Counted from the stretch's first letter, positions 1-7,411 are shown. The stretch is DNA of 43,041 nucleotides from an uncultured Prevotella sp. (GCA_947167845.1 CAMVJQ010000018.1:1-43041), one strand, 5' to 3'. Numbers and translations: made by a program. The notes: a model not told the origin generated them from the letters alone.

Positions 1-2
1 GG

Positions 3-341
3 TTGATGAATCAGCGCGACATGGAGAAGCTGAACGAGGATTATCACACAGAGAAATATCTCCGACATCAGCAGATACATGAAACACTTGATCTTCTCGC
101 CCTCTTTGAGAAACCTGATACGGAGAAGCTAGTTCGTGAAGTAGCGATTGCTCTCATGGGAGGTCGCTATGTCAACATACCTTGTGCAGGTGGAGGCTCT
201 GTCAGTAGCGAGACTGGCTGGGACGGCCGCAAGAAAGACGAGGAGAACGAGGACTTCCAACTCCGTTGTTGGCTTCATGCTGCAAAGACCATCAAGGCTT
301 CGCAATACGTGCCAACAAAGAGGAAAGGGTATGGGCTTTGA
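3..341 (+). CDS. 3' part of an unidentified gene, possibly mobilization-related
   Basis: The frame is open from the window edge, so the true start may lie upstream; the first in-frame codons are TTG then ATG. The visible product has about 112 residues. It has a charged helical first half and then a glycine/serine patch (CAGGGSVSS), followed by W-DGRKKDE and RCWLHAAK. A Gly-rich patch followed by a charged Trp/Arg/Cys-containing tail reminds me of the C-termini of Bacteroidales mobilization proteins, but this is only a resemblance and I cannot name the family. It is followed by a hairpin and an AT-rich intergenic stretch. A mobilization gene would fit with the foreign-looking genes to its right. 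Confidence 0.5.
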   Translation: MMNQRDMEKLNEDYHTEKYLRHQQIHETLDLLALFEKPDTEKLVREVAIALMGGRYVNIPCAGGGSVSSETGWDGRKKDEENEDFQLRCWLHAAKTIKASQYVPTKRKGYGL

Positions 342-382
342 CGTATTGCCGCCATCGTAACATCACATATGCAAATATCTTA

Positions 383-414
383 GCGCCCACATCTGTAAAT
401 TCAGGTGTAGGCGC
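383..414 (+). terminator. Hairpin after the first gene, possible terminator
   Basis: GCGCC at 383-387 pairs with GGCGC at 410-414. After one mismatch, ACATCTG pairs with CAGGTGT (one G-T wobble), giving about 13 base pairs around a six-base loop. No clear T-run follows, so it may be a weak terminator or another kind of structured element. Confidence 0.4.
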
Positions 415-521
415 TTGCATTTAGTGGCGATTCCTGAAAACCAGGACTGTTTTTAAACGATTCCGATAAAATTTCTGTTAAAAGGCGCTGATTTTTGCCA
501 TTTATTGATGTTATTTCAAAT

Positions 522-529
522 TATATTTG
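522..529 (+). promoter_or_regulatory. Bacteroidetes -7 element (TATATTTG)
   Basis: This is an exact match to TAnnTTTG in AT-rich DNA. It is the best promoter candidate for the AbiC-like/LRR pair and would leave a leader of about 260 bases. No ideally spaced -33 TTG is seen; candidates at 495-497 and 505-507 are off the usual 19-21-base spacing. Confidence 0.5.
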
Positions 530-794
530 TAATTTTGTGTCCAAAATATGACAATCTCAAACAAGGAAAGCCCACGCTGATTTATATGACAATATGAAGC
601 AAAGAGAATCCATCGATAAAAAACGATAAAAAGGTGCTGATGCGGATTCTGCCCTTCATTTCAATTGCAAGAACTGAAAGTTTATGAACCAGAGGGTGAG
701 TTTAGTTTCAGTTTGAGTTCTACAATAACGAGATGTTAAGGCTGAAATTGTCTGTGAGTTTAACAACAGTATTTTGTACAAAGTAAGTAACAAT

Positions 795-1586
795 ATGTCT
801 GATAGGAAAATCATATTTACAGCCGTTGGGATAGTAATTATTCTTTTACTATTCTATTTTGCAAGTTTTTGGGGAGCAGATGTTTCAAAAGAATCTTCAG
901 ACTGGGGAGCGTTTGGAAATTATGCTGCCATCTGTGTGAGCATACTATCTATTGCTTTCATTTTTGTGACGTATCGTGAGCAAAGAAATACAAATGAGAT
1001 AGTTAGAACAGAGCAGCATATTGCTATAATGATTAATACAATACGTTCATTATCTGAAGATAAACGAACACAACTCGATTCTATTTATTCAAAAATATGT
1101 GACCATTTTAAGGAACCTTTTTCTAGTTTAAGTGATTACCAATATGATAGAATCGTAAAAGTCTGTATATATTATTATTCGACTATTGCAGAAGAACTCA
1201 ATAGCCTAAAATATCTTATACAATACACGCATCTAAGTATCAATTTCATCATTCATGATAAGTCTTTGTCAAAAGCAAACAAACAACTAAGGCTAACAGA
1301 ATTGTCATGCATTATTCCTGAATCAATAAGAATTATCCTATTCTTTTGGATGATTCAAAATAAGAGCAGAGACTTGAATGATTTTTATTACTATGGCATT
1401 TTTTCACTCAATGATAACGATTATAGTTTTTTAGAGGACATTATCAGCTATGTTTGTACTACAAAATGTCCACCCGATAGACCCGTACAGGATGTTAATG
1501 TTGAAGATATTATTTTGGATGACTATCCACATGAACTTTTTTCGGAAACTTATTCAAGATTAAACAGAAAGGAGAATAAAGAATGA
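795..1586 (+). CDS. AbiC-like (putative phage abortive infection) membrane protein
   Basis: The product has about 263 residues. The ATG at 795 (MSDRKIIF) is preferred over the upstream in-frame TTG at 774. Two hydrophobic helices (about 6-25 and 42-60) flank a short loop containing DWGAFGN. TYREQ follows the second helix, and then a long, mostly helical cytoplasmic part. Two N-terminal membrane helices with a W-x-x-FG loop and an E/Q-rich continuation match my knowledge of the putAbiC family (Pfam putative phage abortive infection protein). Proteins of that kind are thought to arrest infected cells at the membrane. The stop overlaps the start of the next gene (ATGA at 1583-1586), indicating translational coupling. 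Codon use is much more AT-rich than in the right half of the window. The family call is from motif memory, not a search. Confidence 0.6.
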   Translation: MSDRKIIFTAVGIVIILLLFYFASFWGADVSKESSDWGAFGNYAAICVSILSIAFIFVTYREQRNTNEIVRTEQHIAIMINTIRSLSEDKRTQLDSIYSKICDHFKEPFSSLSDYQYDRIVKVCIYYYSTIAEELNSLKYLIQYTHLSINFIIHDKSLSKANKQLRLTELSCIIPESIRIILFFWMIQNKSRDLNDFYYYGIFSLNDNDYSFLEDIISYVCTTKCPPDRPVQDVNVEDIILDDYPHELFSETYSRLNRKENKE

Positions 1587-4477
1587 AAACCATGACTTTT
1601 ATCAAACGTTTTTGCACTATTATAATAGCATTATTACATCAGGTGCTTCTATTTAGTCAAACTCAATATGATTATTACGATGATGGCGCTGTTGCAGGAG
1701 GTGCTGATAGAGCACTAAATGGCATATTATTATTTGTTGGTTTAATCATATTAGCATTTATTATATTGTTTGTTTTAGGCATTGGTGCAAAGATATATTA
1801 CTGGTTCAATCCTGAGGCGAATCCAGAATATAAACGAAAGATTGCCGCAAAGGAAAAAGAAGAGATAAGAGTCAAAGAAAAGGCTATTCAAGATAAGAAA
1901 CAAACCGTCCTTGATGACGAGAAGAGTAGGCAAAAGAATAAAGTTGATCTTGGTCTTTCTGTTATGTGGGCAGATACAAATCTGTTTGCAAAGACTATTG
2001 GAGATAAGGGCGGAAAGTTTGCATGGGGTGATAAATACCAAAGAACACTTTTTCGATATGCGGATTGTTTCCTGAACGAAAAGTGGTCCTGGGATTTGAA
2101 TAAAATTCTTGGGAATGATGAACTGTCAATATGCGCAATTAAAAACTTTGATGCCGCTACATTTCTTTGGGGAGAATGTTGGCGAATGCCACAAATGCAC
2201 GAAATAAAAGAGCTTTTAGAAAAATGCGAATGGGAATGGACTGTCATTGAAGGAATTAATGGATATAAGGTAAAAGGACATAATGGTAATTTTATCTTCT
2301 TGCCTGTAACAGGTGAGAATGTTGTAGATGAACAGAAATCAATCGAGGCTGGTTTCTATTGGACAGGAATTGCCAGTTCCGACCGCAATGAAGCAAAATA
2401 TCTTTATTTTAACAAGGATAATAAGTCAGCGAAAGAAAATGGTCAGAGATGGCATGGAATGGCAATACGTCCTGTTTGGTCACCGAAGAAAAAGACGACA
2501 GAGAAGATTTTATCCCAATTGGAGTCAAATTCGACTTCCCCCCAAAAAGATTATGTTTCAGAATATAAAAATTATCGATCCACTTTTGCTCTGACAGAAA
2601 AACCAGAAACGAATGATGTCATGCGTGACTTAGCTGCAAGAAAGATGTATAGTGCAGATGGAAAGAAACTTCTGTCAACATGGAATGGTGCAGGTGGAAA
2701 GGATGAGAAAATTGACATAAATCCGAGACCTGGGACACTTATTATATGTGACAATGCTTATGATGACTATAATAACAGATTCGAACATACAATAAGTATT
2801 CCTAATTCCGTGTATGCTATCGGTAACAATGCATTTATGTTCCTTAGTCCACATAATATGACAATTCCATCATCTGTAAAATATATTACGGGCAATCCTT
2901 TTGGGGCTCCATTTGGCTATTATAATAAAGTTAGTTGCGACACACCATATTTCAAAATAACAGATGGTGAACTTCTTTCTGTTGACAAGACATTATATGT
3001 AGCAAATATAGACTTAGAGAAGAAAACAAAGATCATTCCGAATGGAGTTAGAATTATTGGTCGCGGTGCTATAAGCGGCCATAATGAAGTAGAACTGATT
3101 AAACTGCCAAATTCTATTGTAGCATTAGCAGAAAATGCCATTTCTGCATGCAAGAATCTGACCGCTATTATCTTTGAAGGCAAAACAAGTGTTATAGAAC
3201 CTACAGCCATCGTCCGATGTGAGAATTTGAAGGCGATTTTTGTCCCGGCAGGACAACTAAAATATTATCAGAGTAAATTGTCAAAACAACTATCAGATCT
3301 TATAATCGAATTAGAAGATACGAGCATAAGTGAGGAAGAAATACTTCATAATATATTTGTTCTCGAAGACAAAAAGAAATCAATTGCTAATGCTTCTGAA
3401 AAGAATAACATTTTAGCCCCTCCTAAAGAAGATTTAAAATACATTGAGAATCTTAAGAAAGACTATGGTCTAAGTGTTATAACTCAAGAAGATTGGGACG
3501 AAAAAGTTATTGATTGGGGCGAAGCTGAAAATGAAGAACATGATAAATGGGATAGAGGTGAAGCTTATTATTCTAAAGATGGGAAAAAGTTTCTTTCATT
3601 TGAGGATAATCTTGAACAATATACTATAAAGTCAGGAGTAGAGATTCTTTGTGACAATTCATTCTCAAATGGTTTCAAAGACAAGCAAATCATATTACCA
3701 AATACGGTTAAAATCATTGGCAATTTCATATTCTGGCAAACTGATCTTGGAAAATTTTCTATACCTGCATCGGTTATTAAAATTACAGGAAATCCTTTTG
3801 TTTCTTGCGATGTCAATCTTTCTTGCAATTCTTCTAGATTCTGTGTAGAAGATGGCATTTTATACGATAAAGCCAAAACAAGGATAATATCGGTTATTAA
3901 AGACATAAATAGAATTGTTGACAAGAAGCCGATGACCTTTCCTTCCACTGTTAAAGAAATTGGAAGATTTTCTTTCTACGAAATTTCTTCGGGTCCTGTC
4001 AAACTACCCCCTCATGTGATCTATATTGGAGAATCAGCTTTTGAGCATACAATCATAAGCCAAATAATACTAAACGACATTATTGTTGAAATAGGAAAGT
4101 CGGCTTTTGCAGAGTCATATGTAAAAAGAATTGAGATGCCTGACTCTGTCATAAAATTGGGTGAATCTGCATTCGACTATAGTAAGAATCTAGAATATGT
4201 CAAGCTTTCATCGTCTTTACAAACGATAGAAGAGAAAACATTTAAAAATTGTGAGAAACTTAATCACATACATATTCCAGAAGGTGTAAAAATAATAAAG
4301 AAAAATGCATTTTCTTGGTGCAAGCAATTAACAGACATCTATTTGCCTGATTCTTTGGAAAAGATCGAAGAAGGTGCTTTTACACTATGTGGTTTTAAAA
4401 CAGTTGTTGTTCCAAAGCAAACCATTATTGCAGAAGGAGCATTTATGGAGAGCTGCAAAATAATCAGGAGGGAATGA
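1583..4477 (+). CDS. Membrane-anchored Fib_succ_major-like and BspA-type LRR protein
   Basis: The product has 964 residues. A hydrophobic N-terminus (about 8-25) is followed by a strong membrane helix (about 47-69), and then by a Lys/Arg/Glu-rich segment (70-120). Residues about 121-300 (VDLGLSVMWAD..., GIRP/IRPVW-like end) resemble the Fibrobacter succinogenes major-paralogue domain. Two blocks of BspA-type LRR_5 repeats follow (about 350-560 and 655-960), separated by a charged helical linker (about 570-650). Repeats show phrases such as LPNTVKIIG, IPEGVKIIKKNAF and LPDSLEKIEEGAF. BspA-like LRRs are usually surface-exposed. Here the positive charges after the helix suggest the LRR part lies inside the cell if the first segment is a cleaved signal or an inward-returning helix. 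It overlaps the AbiC-like gene by four bases, so the two are probably made together. Its specific role is unknown; ligand sensing for the Abi partner is inference. Confidence 0.85.
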   Translation: MKTMTFIKRFCTIIIALLHQVLLFSQTQYDYYDDGAVAGGADRALNGILLFVGLIILAFIILFVLGIGAKIYYWFNPEANPEYKRKIAAKEKEEIRVKEKAIQDKKQTVLDDEKSRQKNKVDLGLSVMWADTNLFAKTIGDKGGKFAWGDKYQRTLFRYADCFLNEKWSWDLNKILGNDELSICAIKNFDAATFLWGECWRMPQMHEIKELLEKCEWEWTVIEGINGYKVKGHNGNFIFLPVTGENVVDEQKSIEAGFYWTGIASSDRNEAKYLYFNKDNKSAKENGQRWHGMAIRPVWSPKKKTTEKILSQLESNSTSPQKDYVSEYKNYRSTFALTEKPETNDVMRDLAARKMYSADGKKLLSTWNGAGGKDEKIDINPRPGTLIICDNAYDDYNNRFEHTISIPNSVYAIGNNAFMFLSPHNMTIPSSVKYITGNPFGAPFGYYNKVSCDTPYFKITDGELLSVDKTLYVANIDLEKKTKIIPNGVRIIGRGAISGHNEVELIKLPNSIVALAENAISACKNLTAIIFEGKTSVIEPTAIVRCENLKAIFVPAGQLKYYQSKLSKQLSDLIIELEDTSISEEEILHNIFVLEDKKKSIANASEKNNILAPPKEDLKYIENLKKDYGLSVITQEDWDEKVIDWGEAENEEHDKWDRGEAYYSKDGKKFLSFEDNLEQYTIKSGVEILCDNSFSNGFKDKQIILPNTVKIIGNFIFWQTDLGKFSIPASVIKITGNPFVSCDVNLSCNSSRFCVEDGILYDKAKTRIISVIKDINRIVDKKPMTFPSTVKEIGRFSFYEISSGPVKLPPHVIYIGESAFEHTIISQIILNDIIVEIGKSAFAESYVKRIEMPDSVIKLGESAFDYSKNLEYVKLSSSLQTIEEKTFKNCEKLNHIHIPEGVKIIKKNAFSWCKQLTDIYLPDSLEKIEEGAFTLCGFKTVVVPKQTIIAEGAFMESCKIIRRE

Positions 4478-4577
4478 ATTGATAAAAAAATTAAGTTTAC
4501 TTGTCATCAATCCTGTTAAAAAAAACATTCAGTAATGAATAAATCTAATACGGAGATTAAACGATGGGGTATTAACT

Positions 4578-4620
4578 TATGGCCAAATTATAGCCAAGAA
4601 CTTAAAATATGGCCAAATTA
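4578..4620. repeat. Direct repeat TATGGCCAAATTA, two copies 30 bases apart
   Basis: The 13-base word occurs at 4578-4590 and 4608-4620, exactly 30 bases apart (about three helical turns). A third related ATGGCC follows at 4621. The repeats lie upstream of the DUF6398-like/XRE pair and could be protein-binding sites. Confidence 0.55.
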
Positions 4621-4659
4621 ATGGCCTAGACACGTTAATTGGTCATCTATAATGGCTAT

Positions 4660-4703
4660 AAAATGACTAGTCGTAGGTTTCTAGTCATAAAAGTAGTCAT
4701 TTT
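4660..4703. promoter_or_regulatory. Operator-like palindromes upstream of the regulator pair
   Basis: AAAATGACTA (4660-4669) and TAGTCATTTT (4694-4703) form a perfect 10-base inverted repeat. Inside it, ATGACTAG (4663-4670) and CTAGTCAT (4681-4688) form a second perfect palindrome, and GTAGTCAT (4693-4700) is a third half-site. The cluster ends about 45 bases before the next start codon, a usual place for autoregulation by an XRE-type repressor. Binding is inferred. Confidence 0.5.
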
Positions 4704-4749
4704 ACGTTAGTTCCAACCGAAAGTCAAAAACAAAAAGAAGAAGAAACAA

Positions 4750-5172
4750 ATGGATAAGCAACAACTAAAAGAAAGAGAAGCAAGGGTTATAGAACTTGCT
4801 ACAGCATTTTGCAAGGAGCACTTGGATGATGAGTGCGCTGAACTGTGTACTAAACTTGTGCAGAAACTAGGACGTAAGCGTTCCTGCCCATTACAGTCTG
4901 GAAGAGTAGAGATATGGGCTGCCGCTTCTGTATATACCATCTGCAGCATCAACTTCATGTTCAGCAAAAGTTCTCGGCTGAATACATCATCCGCTGAAAT
5001 CGCAGAACATTTTGGGGCAAGTGGCTCAACAATAGCACAGAAATCGAGAGTCATCAAAGACTTACTGAAGATAAGCAATGTCTTTGACCCTAATTTCTCT
5101 CTGAAGGAGATTGCCGATAACAATCCCTTCAATCATCTTGTGATGAGAAATGGATTCATTTTCTTTGATTAG
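4750..5172 (+). CDS. DUF6398-like protein (cyclin/HTH-like)
   Basis: The product has 140 residues. The central segment (residues about 40-115), with KLGRKRSCPLQSGRVEIW, AAASVYTICSINFMF and EIAEHFGASGSTIAQKSRVI, matches what I remember of DUF6398. That is a small all-helical domain often fused to or near SEC-C and pRiA4b-ORF3 proteins. The second half (SAEIAEHFGASGSTIAQKS) looks like a helix-turn-helix, so DNA binding is plausible. The ATG is preceded by an A/G-rich stretch (AAGAAGAAG). The gene lies 14 bases upstream of an XRE regulator with which it probably forms an operon. Function is unknown. Confidence 0.7.
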   Translation: MDKQQLKEREARVIELATAFCKEHLDDECAELCTKLVQKLGRKRSCPLQSGRVEIWAAASVYTICSINFMFSKSSRLNTSSAEIAEHFGASGSTIAQKSRVIKDLLKISNVFDPNFSLKEIADNNPFNHLVMRNGFIFFD

Positions 5173-5186
5173 TAAAAGGGACGGAT

Positions 5187-5492
5187 ATGATATTTGGAAA
5201 GAAAATAAGAGAGCTCAGAGATGAGCAAGGAGTGCTGCAACGACAGTTGGCTGCACTATTAGAGATTGATACGCCGATGTTCAGCAAGATAGAGCGAGGT
5301 GACAGACGGGCAAAGCGCGAACATGTAATCAAGCTTGCAGAATACTTGCATCAGGACGAGAAGGAGATGCTGACGTTGTGGTTAGCAGATAAAGTTCTTG
5401 ATGCAGTAGGCGATGATGAACTTAGCAAGGATGCTATCACTGTTGCACTAGAACAGATTAAGTGTATCAAACAGCCACTCGTAACATATTGA
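5187..5492 (+). CDS. XRE-family helix-turn-helix regulator
   Basis: The product has 101 residues. The N-terminal HTH_3 fold (about 5-60) shows IRELRDEQGVLQRQLAALLE followed by the recognition region DTPMFSKIERGDRRA. The C-terminal helical tail (about 65-100) may mediate dimerisation. Similar small XRE proteins in Bacteroidales often sit just before restriction-modification genes, but none follows here. It probably represses its own operon through the palindromes at 4660-4703. Start chosen at the ATG 14 bases after the previous stop, behind AAGGGACGG. Confidence 0.85.
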   Translation: MIFGKKIRELRDEQGVLQRQLAALLEIDTPMFSKIERGDRRAKREHVIKLAEYLHQDEKEMLTLWLADKVLDAVGDDELSKDAITVALEQIKCIKQPLVTY

Positions 5493-5543
5493 TAATCAAT
5501 AAAAGCAAAATGTAATTCTGGCTCAAACGTATAGCCAGTCCTG

Positions 5544-5708
5544 TTGCATGTTTATGCATGCTGACGGACTCAGACGAGCCGTAACCTCATGCCTTACGAG
5601 GTTACGGTTCACCTTAAGCGAGCCGTAATCTCTCTTAGGCTTGGCCGTAATCTCTCTCTGGGCATGCAGGAAGCGGCCTCTTGGGTGCAAGTTTATGCAG
5701 GACAGACG
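5544..5708. repeat. Two imperfect direct repeats TGCA(T/A)GTTTATGCA(T/G)G
   Basis: TTGCATGTTTATGCATG at 5544-5560 and GTGCAAGTTTATGCAGG at 5685-5701 are near-identical, and the similarity continues into GACGG. The core TTTATGCA also occurs inverted at 5788-5795 inside the left array. They may be binding sites linked to the neighbouring replication-type gene. Confidence 0.45.
5576..5610 (+). terminator. Strong hairpin, possible terminator of the XRE operon
   Basis: GAGCCGTAACCTC (5576-5588) pairs with GAGGTTACGGTTC (5598-5610): 13 base pairs with one G-T wobble and a nine-base loop. Related GCCGTAATCTC words follow at about 5631 and 5643. There is no T-run, so the terminator role is uncertain. 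Confidence 0.45.
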
Positions 5709-5758
5709 GTATATTTATAACTTGCATAGGGCAGGCAGCGTTTTGCAGATTCCTGGCG

Positions 5759-5866
5759 ATACCTCACAGAATTGTCGGGAATGCCTTTGCATAAAGGGGT
5801 TCTGGCGGGTGAGGTATAGGCGAGACACCTCACTCAGACCTCACCTGAACCTCACTCAGACCTCAC
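5759..5866. repeat. Left inverted arm with iteron-like ACCTCAC heptamers
   Basis: ACCTCAC occurs at 5761, 5827, 5838, 5849 and 5860, with one inverted copy (GTGAGGT) at 5809. The last four are exactly 11 bases apart, about one helical turn, with spacers TCAG, CTGA, TCAG. GTGAGGTAT (5809-5817) and ACACCTCAC (5825-5833) can pair as a hairpin. The whole arm is similar, in reverse complement, to 7258-7366 on the other side of the VapE-type gene, including a shared AATGCCTTTG...AAAGGGG block. Confidence 0.85.
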
Positions 5867-5937
5867 TTCCGAAAAAGGCAGAATTGTTAAATTGGCGAAT
5901 TTGTTGACGAAAATCTGATGAAATTTTAGAAGAATGC

Positions 5938-5968
5938 TTGGAGGATGATGATATTTTTCGTATCTTTG
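5938..5968 (+). promoter_or_regulatory. Promoter of the VapE-type gene
   Basis: TTG at 5938-5940, 20 bases, then TATCTTTG at 5961-5968, matching the Bacteroidetes -33/-7 pattern. The predicted start of transcription lies about 50 bases before the ATG at 6028 and inside the two flanking arms. Confidence 0.75.
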
Positions 5969-6027
5969 TACTCGAATTAAGGAAAAGGCCTTAAGGAATA
6001 GGTTTAATATCAAAAAAGACACAAGTT

Positions 6028-7251
6028 ATGCAAAAGACAAAAGAAGAATTATTGATTCAGGGTGAGGCACTCGGAGCCTCGCAAGTAGGGATGCTGCAGG
6101 CAGAGATGTTCCTGAGGAGCAACTATCTGCTGCGCCGCAATGTGCTCAATGGCAAGGTGGAATTCGCTGACAAGCCGAAAGAGGGTGAAGAGCCGCAGTG
6201 GAAGCCGCTGACCCAGACGGCTCTCAACAGCATCGTGATTCGTGCCAAGCGCGAACAGGTGCTGGAGGATGGGGCTTCGAAGTCGGACTTCGTGGAGTAC
6301 GTGAACTCAGACGAGGTGGACACTTTCGATCCTATTGCCGATTATCTGGAGCATCTGCCTCAATGGGACGGCGAGAACCATGTGGCGCGACTCTTCAACC
6401 GGCTGCCTGGGGTGGACTCGGAACTGATGGGCTATCTGGCCACCTGGCTGCGATCCGTAGTGGCCCACTGGATGCTGATGGACACCATTCACGGGAACGA
6501 ATGTGTGCCTACGCTGATTGGTGCGCAGGGGTGTGGAAAGACAACTTTCTTCGTGCGCCTGCTGCCTCCCCATCTGCGTGAGTACTATCTGGACCATCTG
6601 AACCTGTCGAACAAGTTTGACAAGGAGATGGCGCTGACGAACAATCTGCTGGTGTGCCTCGATGAACTCGATGCCATCCGCCCCAGTCAGCATGCGAGCC
6701 TGAAACAGACACTCTCGAAGAGTAAGGTGAACGGACGCCCCATCTATGGTGCCAGCCAGGAAGACCGCCCCCGCTATGCATCGTTCGTAGCCACCACCAA
6801 CAATCCGCATCCGCTGACCGATGCCACGGGCTCGCGTCGCTACGTCTGTCTGACGATTCCGAAGGGAAAATTCATCGACAATGCAGGCGACATCCCCTAC
6901 GATCAACTCTATGCCCAGGTGCTCTATGAGGTGAGGGAGCAGAAGTCACCCTATTGGTTCAACAACGATGAGGTGGCCCGTATTCAGGAGCTCAACCAGA
7001 ACTACATGGAGAAGAAGGACATCGGCGAGATGGTGCGCATCTGTTTCCGCAAGCCTGAGGAGGGTGAGCCCTCGCAGTCGATGAACTGTGACCGTCTGCT
7101 GGCAGTCATCACCCAGGAGTTCCCCTCGCTGAAGGATACTCACAGTACGAGGATTGCGCTGGGCAGGGCTATGAAGGCGTTCGGGTTCGAGAGTACCGAC
7201 TGTGGCCATGTGGCCCACTACAAGGTGGTGCCGCTGCGGACGGCAGCCTGA
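6028..7251 (+). CDS. VapE/VirE-type P-loop helicase with DUF3874-like tail
   Basis: The product has 407 residues. Walker A is GAQGCGKT (about 165-172) and Walker B is LLVCLDELD (D212, E213). A sensor-like ATTNNPHPLTDATGSRRY follows. This is the virulence-associated E (PF05272) superfamily-3-like helicase core. The C-terminal about 100 residues resemble DUF3874. The protein lacks the primase or VirE_N domain that usually precedes this core in phages and satellites, so it is a helicase-only form. Relatives act in replication of phages and phage satellites. It has its own promoter and is flanked by mirrored arrays of ACCTCAC heptamers, which suggests origin-like or mobile-unit behaviour. GC content is far higher than in the block to its left. 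Confidence 0.85.
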   Translation: MQKTKEELLIQGEALGASQVGMLQAEMFLRSNYLLRRNVLNGKVEFADKPKEGEEPQWKPLTQTALNSIVIRAKREQVLEDGASKSDFVEYVNSDEVDTFDPIADYLEHLPQWDGENHVARLFNRLPGVDSELMGYLATWLRSVVAHWMLMDTIHGNECVPTLIGAQGCGKTTFFVRLLPPHLREYYLDHLNLSNKFDKEMALTNNLLVCLDELDAIRPSQHASLKQTLSKSKVNGRPIYGASQEDRPRYASFVATTNNPHPLTDATGSRRYVCLTIPKGKFIDNAGDIPYDQLYAQVLYEVREQKSPYWFNNDEVARIQELNQNYMEKKDIGEMVRICFRKPEEGEPSQSMNCDRLLAVITQEFPSLKDTHSTRIALGRAMKAFGFESTDCGHVAHYKVVPLRTAA

Positions 7252-7257
7252 GCAGGA

Positions 7258-7366
7258 GTGAGGTGCCTGGTGAGGTCTGAGTGAGGTGTCAGTGAGGTCT
7301 ATCGCTGACACCTCACTTGCTGAAACCCCTTTCTACAAAGGCATTTCAGGAGATTTAGTGAGGTAT
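7258..7366. repeat. Right inverted arm with iteron-like GTGAGGT heptamers
   Basis: GTGAGGT occurs at 7258, 7270, 7281, 7292 and 7358, with one opposite copy (ACCTCAC) at 7310. Spacings among the first four are 12, 11 and 11 bases. GTGAGGTGTCAG (7281-7292) and CTGACACCTCAC (7305-7316) form a perfect 12-base-pair hairpin. The order and orientation mirror the left arm. The arm begins six bases after the VapE-type stop codon. Confidence 0.85.
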
Positions 7367-7411
7367 GGGCAAATTCGAGATACTAATAAAAATTAAAAAG
7401 AAGGTCCGAGA

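Larger units (their letters stand above)
342..794. other. Intergenic stretch upstream of the AbiC-like gene
   Basis: There is no convincing long gene here. The stretch holds a 13-base-pair imperfect hairpin (383-414), a perfect TAnnTTTG promoter element (522-529), and an AT-rich leader of about 260 bases before the ATG at 795. Several tiny reading frames lie in the leader: ATG at 548 (10 codons), an 11-codon frame near 595, and ATG at 640 (15 codons, MRILPFISIARTESL). None has a strong ribosome binding site, so they are noted but not called. Confidence 0.5.
5493..6027. other. Repeat-rich intergenic stretch before the VapE-type gene
   Basis: No gene is supported; the frame 5641-5907 has no recognisable protein character. 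The stretch holds a strong hairpin (5576-5610), three GCCGTAA(C/T)CTC words, two copies of a TGCA-GTTTATGCA word (5544 and 5685 regions), the left ACCTCAC array (5759-5866), and a promoter (TTG 5938-5940, TATCTTTG 5961-5968). Confidence 0.6.

Noticed and set aside
5641..5907. 88-residue frame before the VapE-type gene
   Set aside because: It reads through repeats and the heptamer array, with no protein-like composition.
5759..7366. Standard insertion sequence with terminal inverted repeats
   Set aside because: No transposase is present, the arms are built of spaced heptamers rather than a simple terminal repeat, and no target duplication was seen; kept instead as an iteron-like unit.
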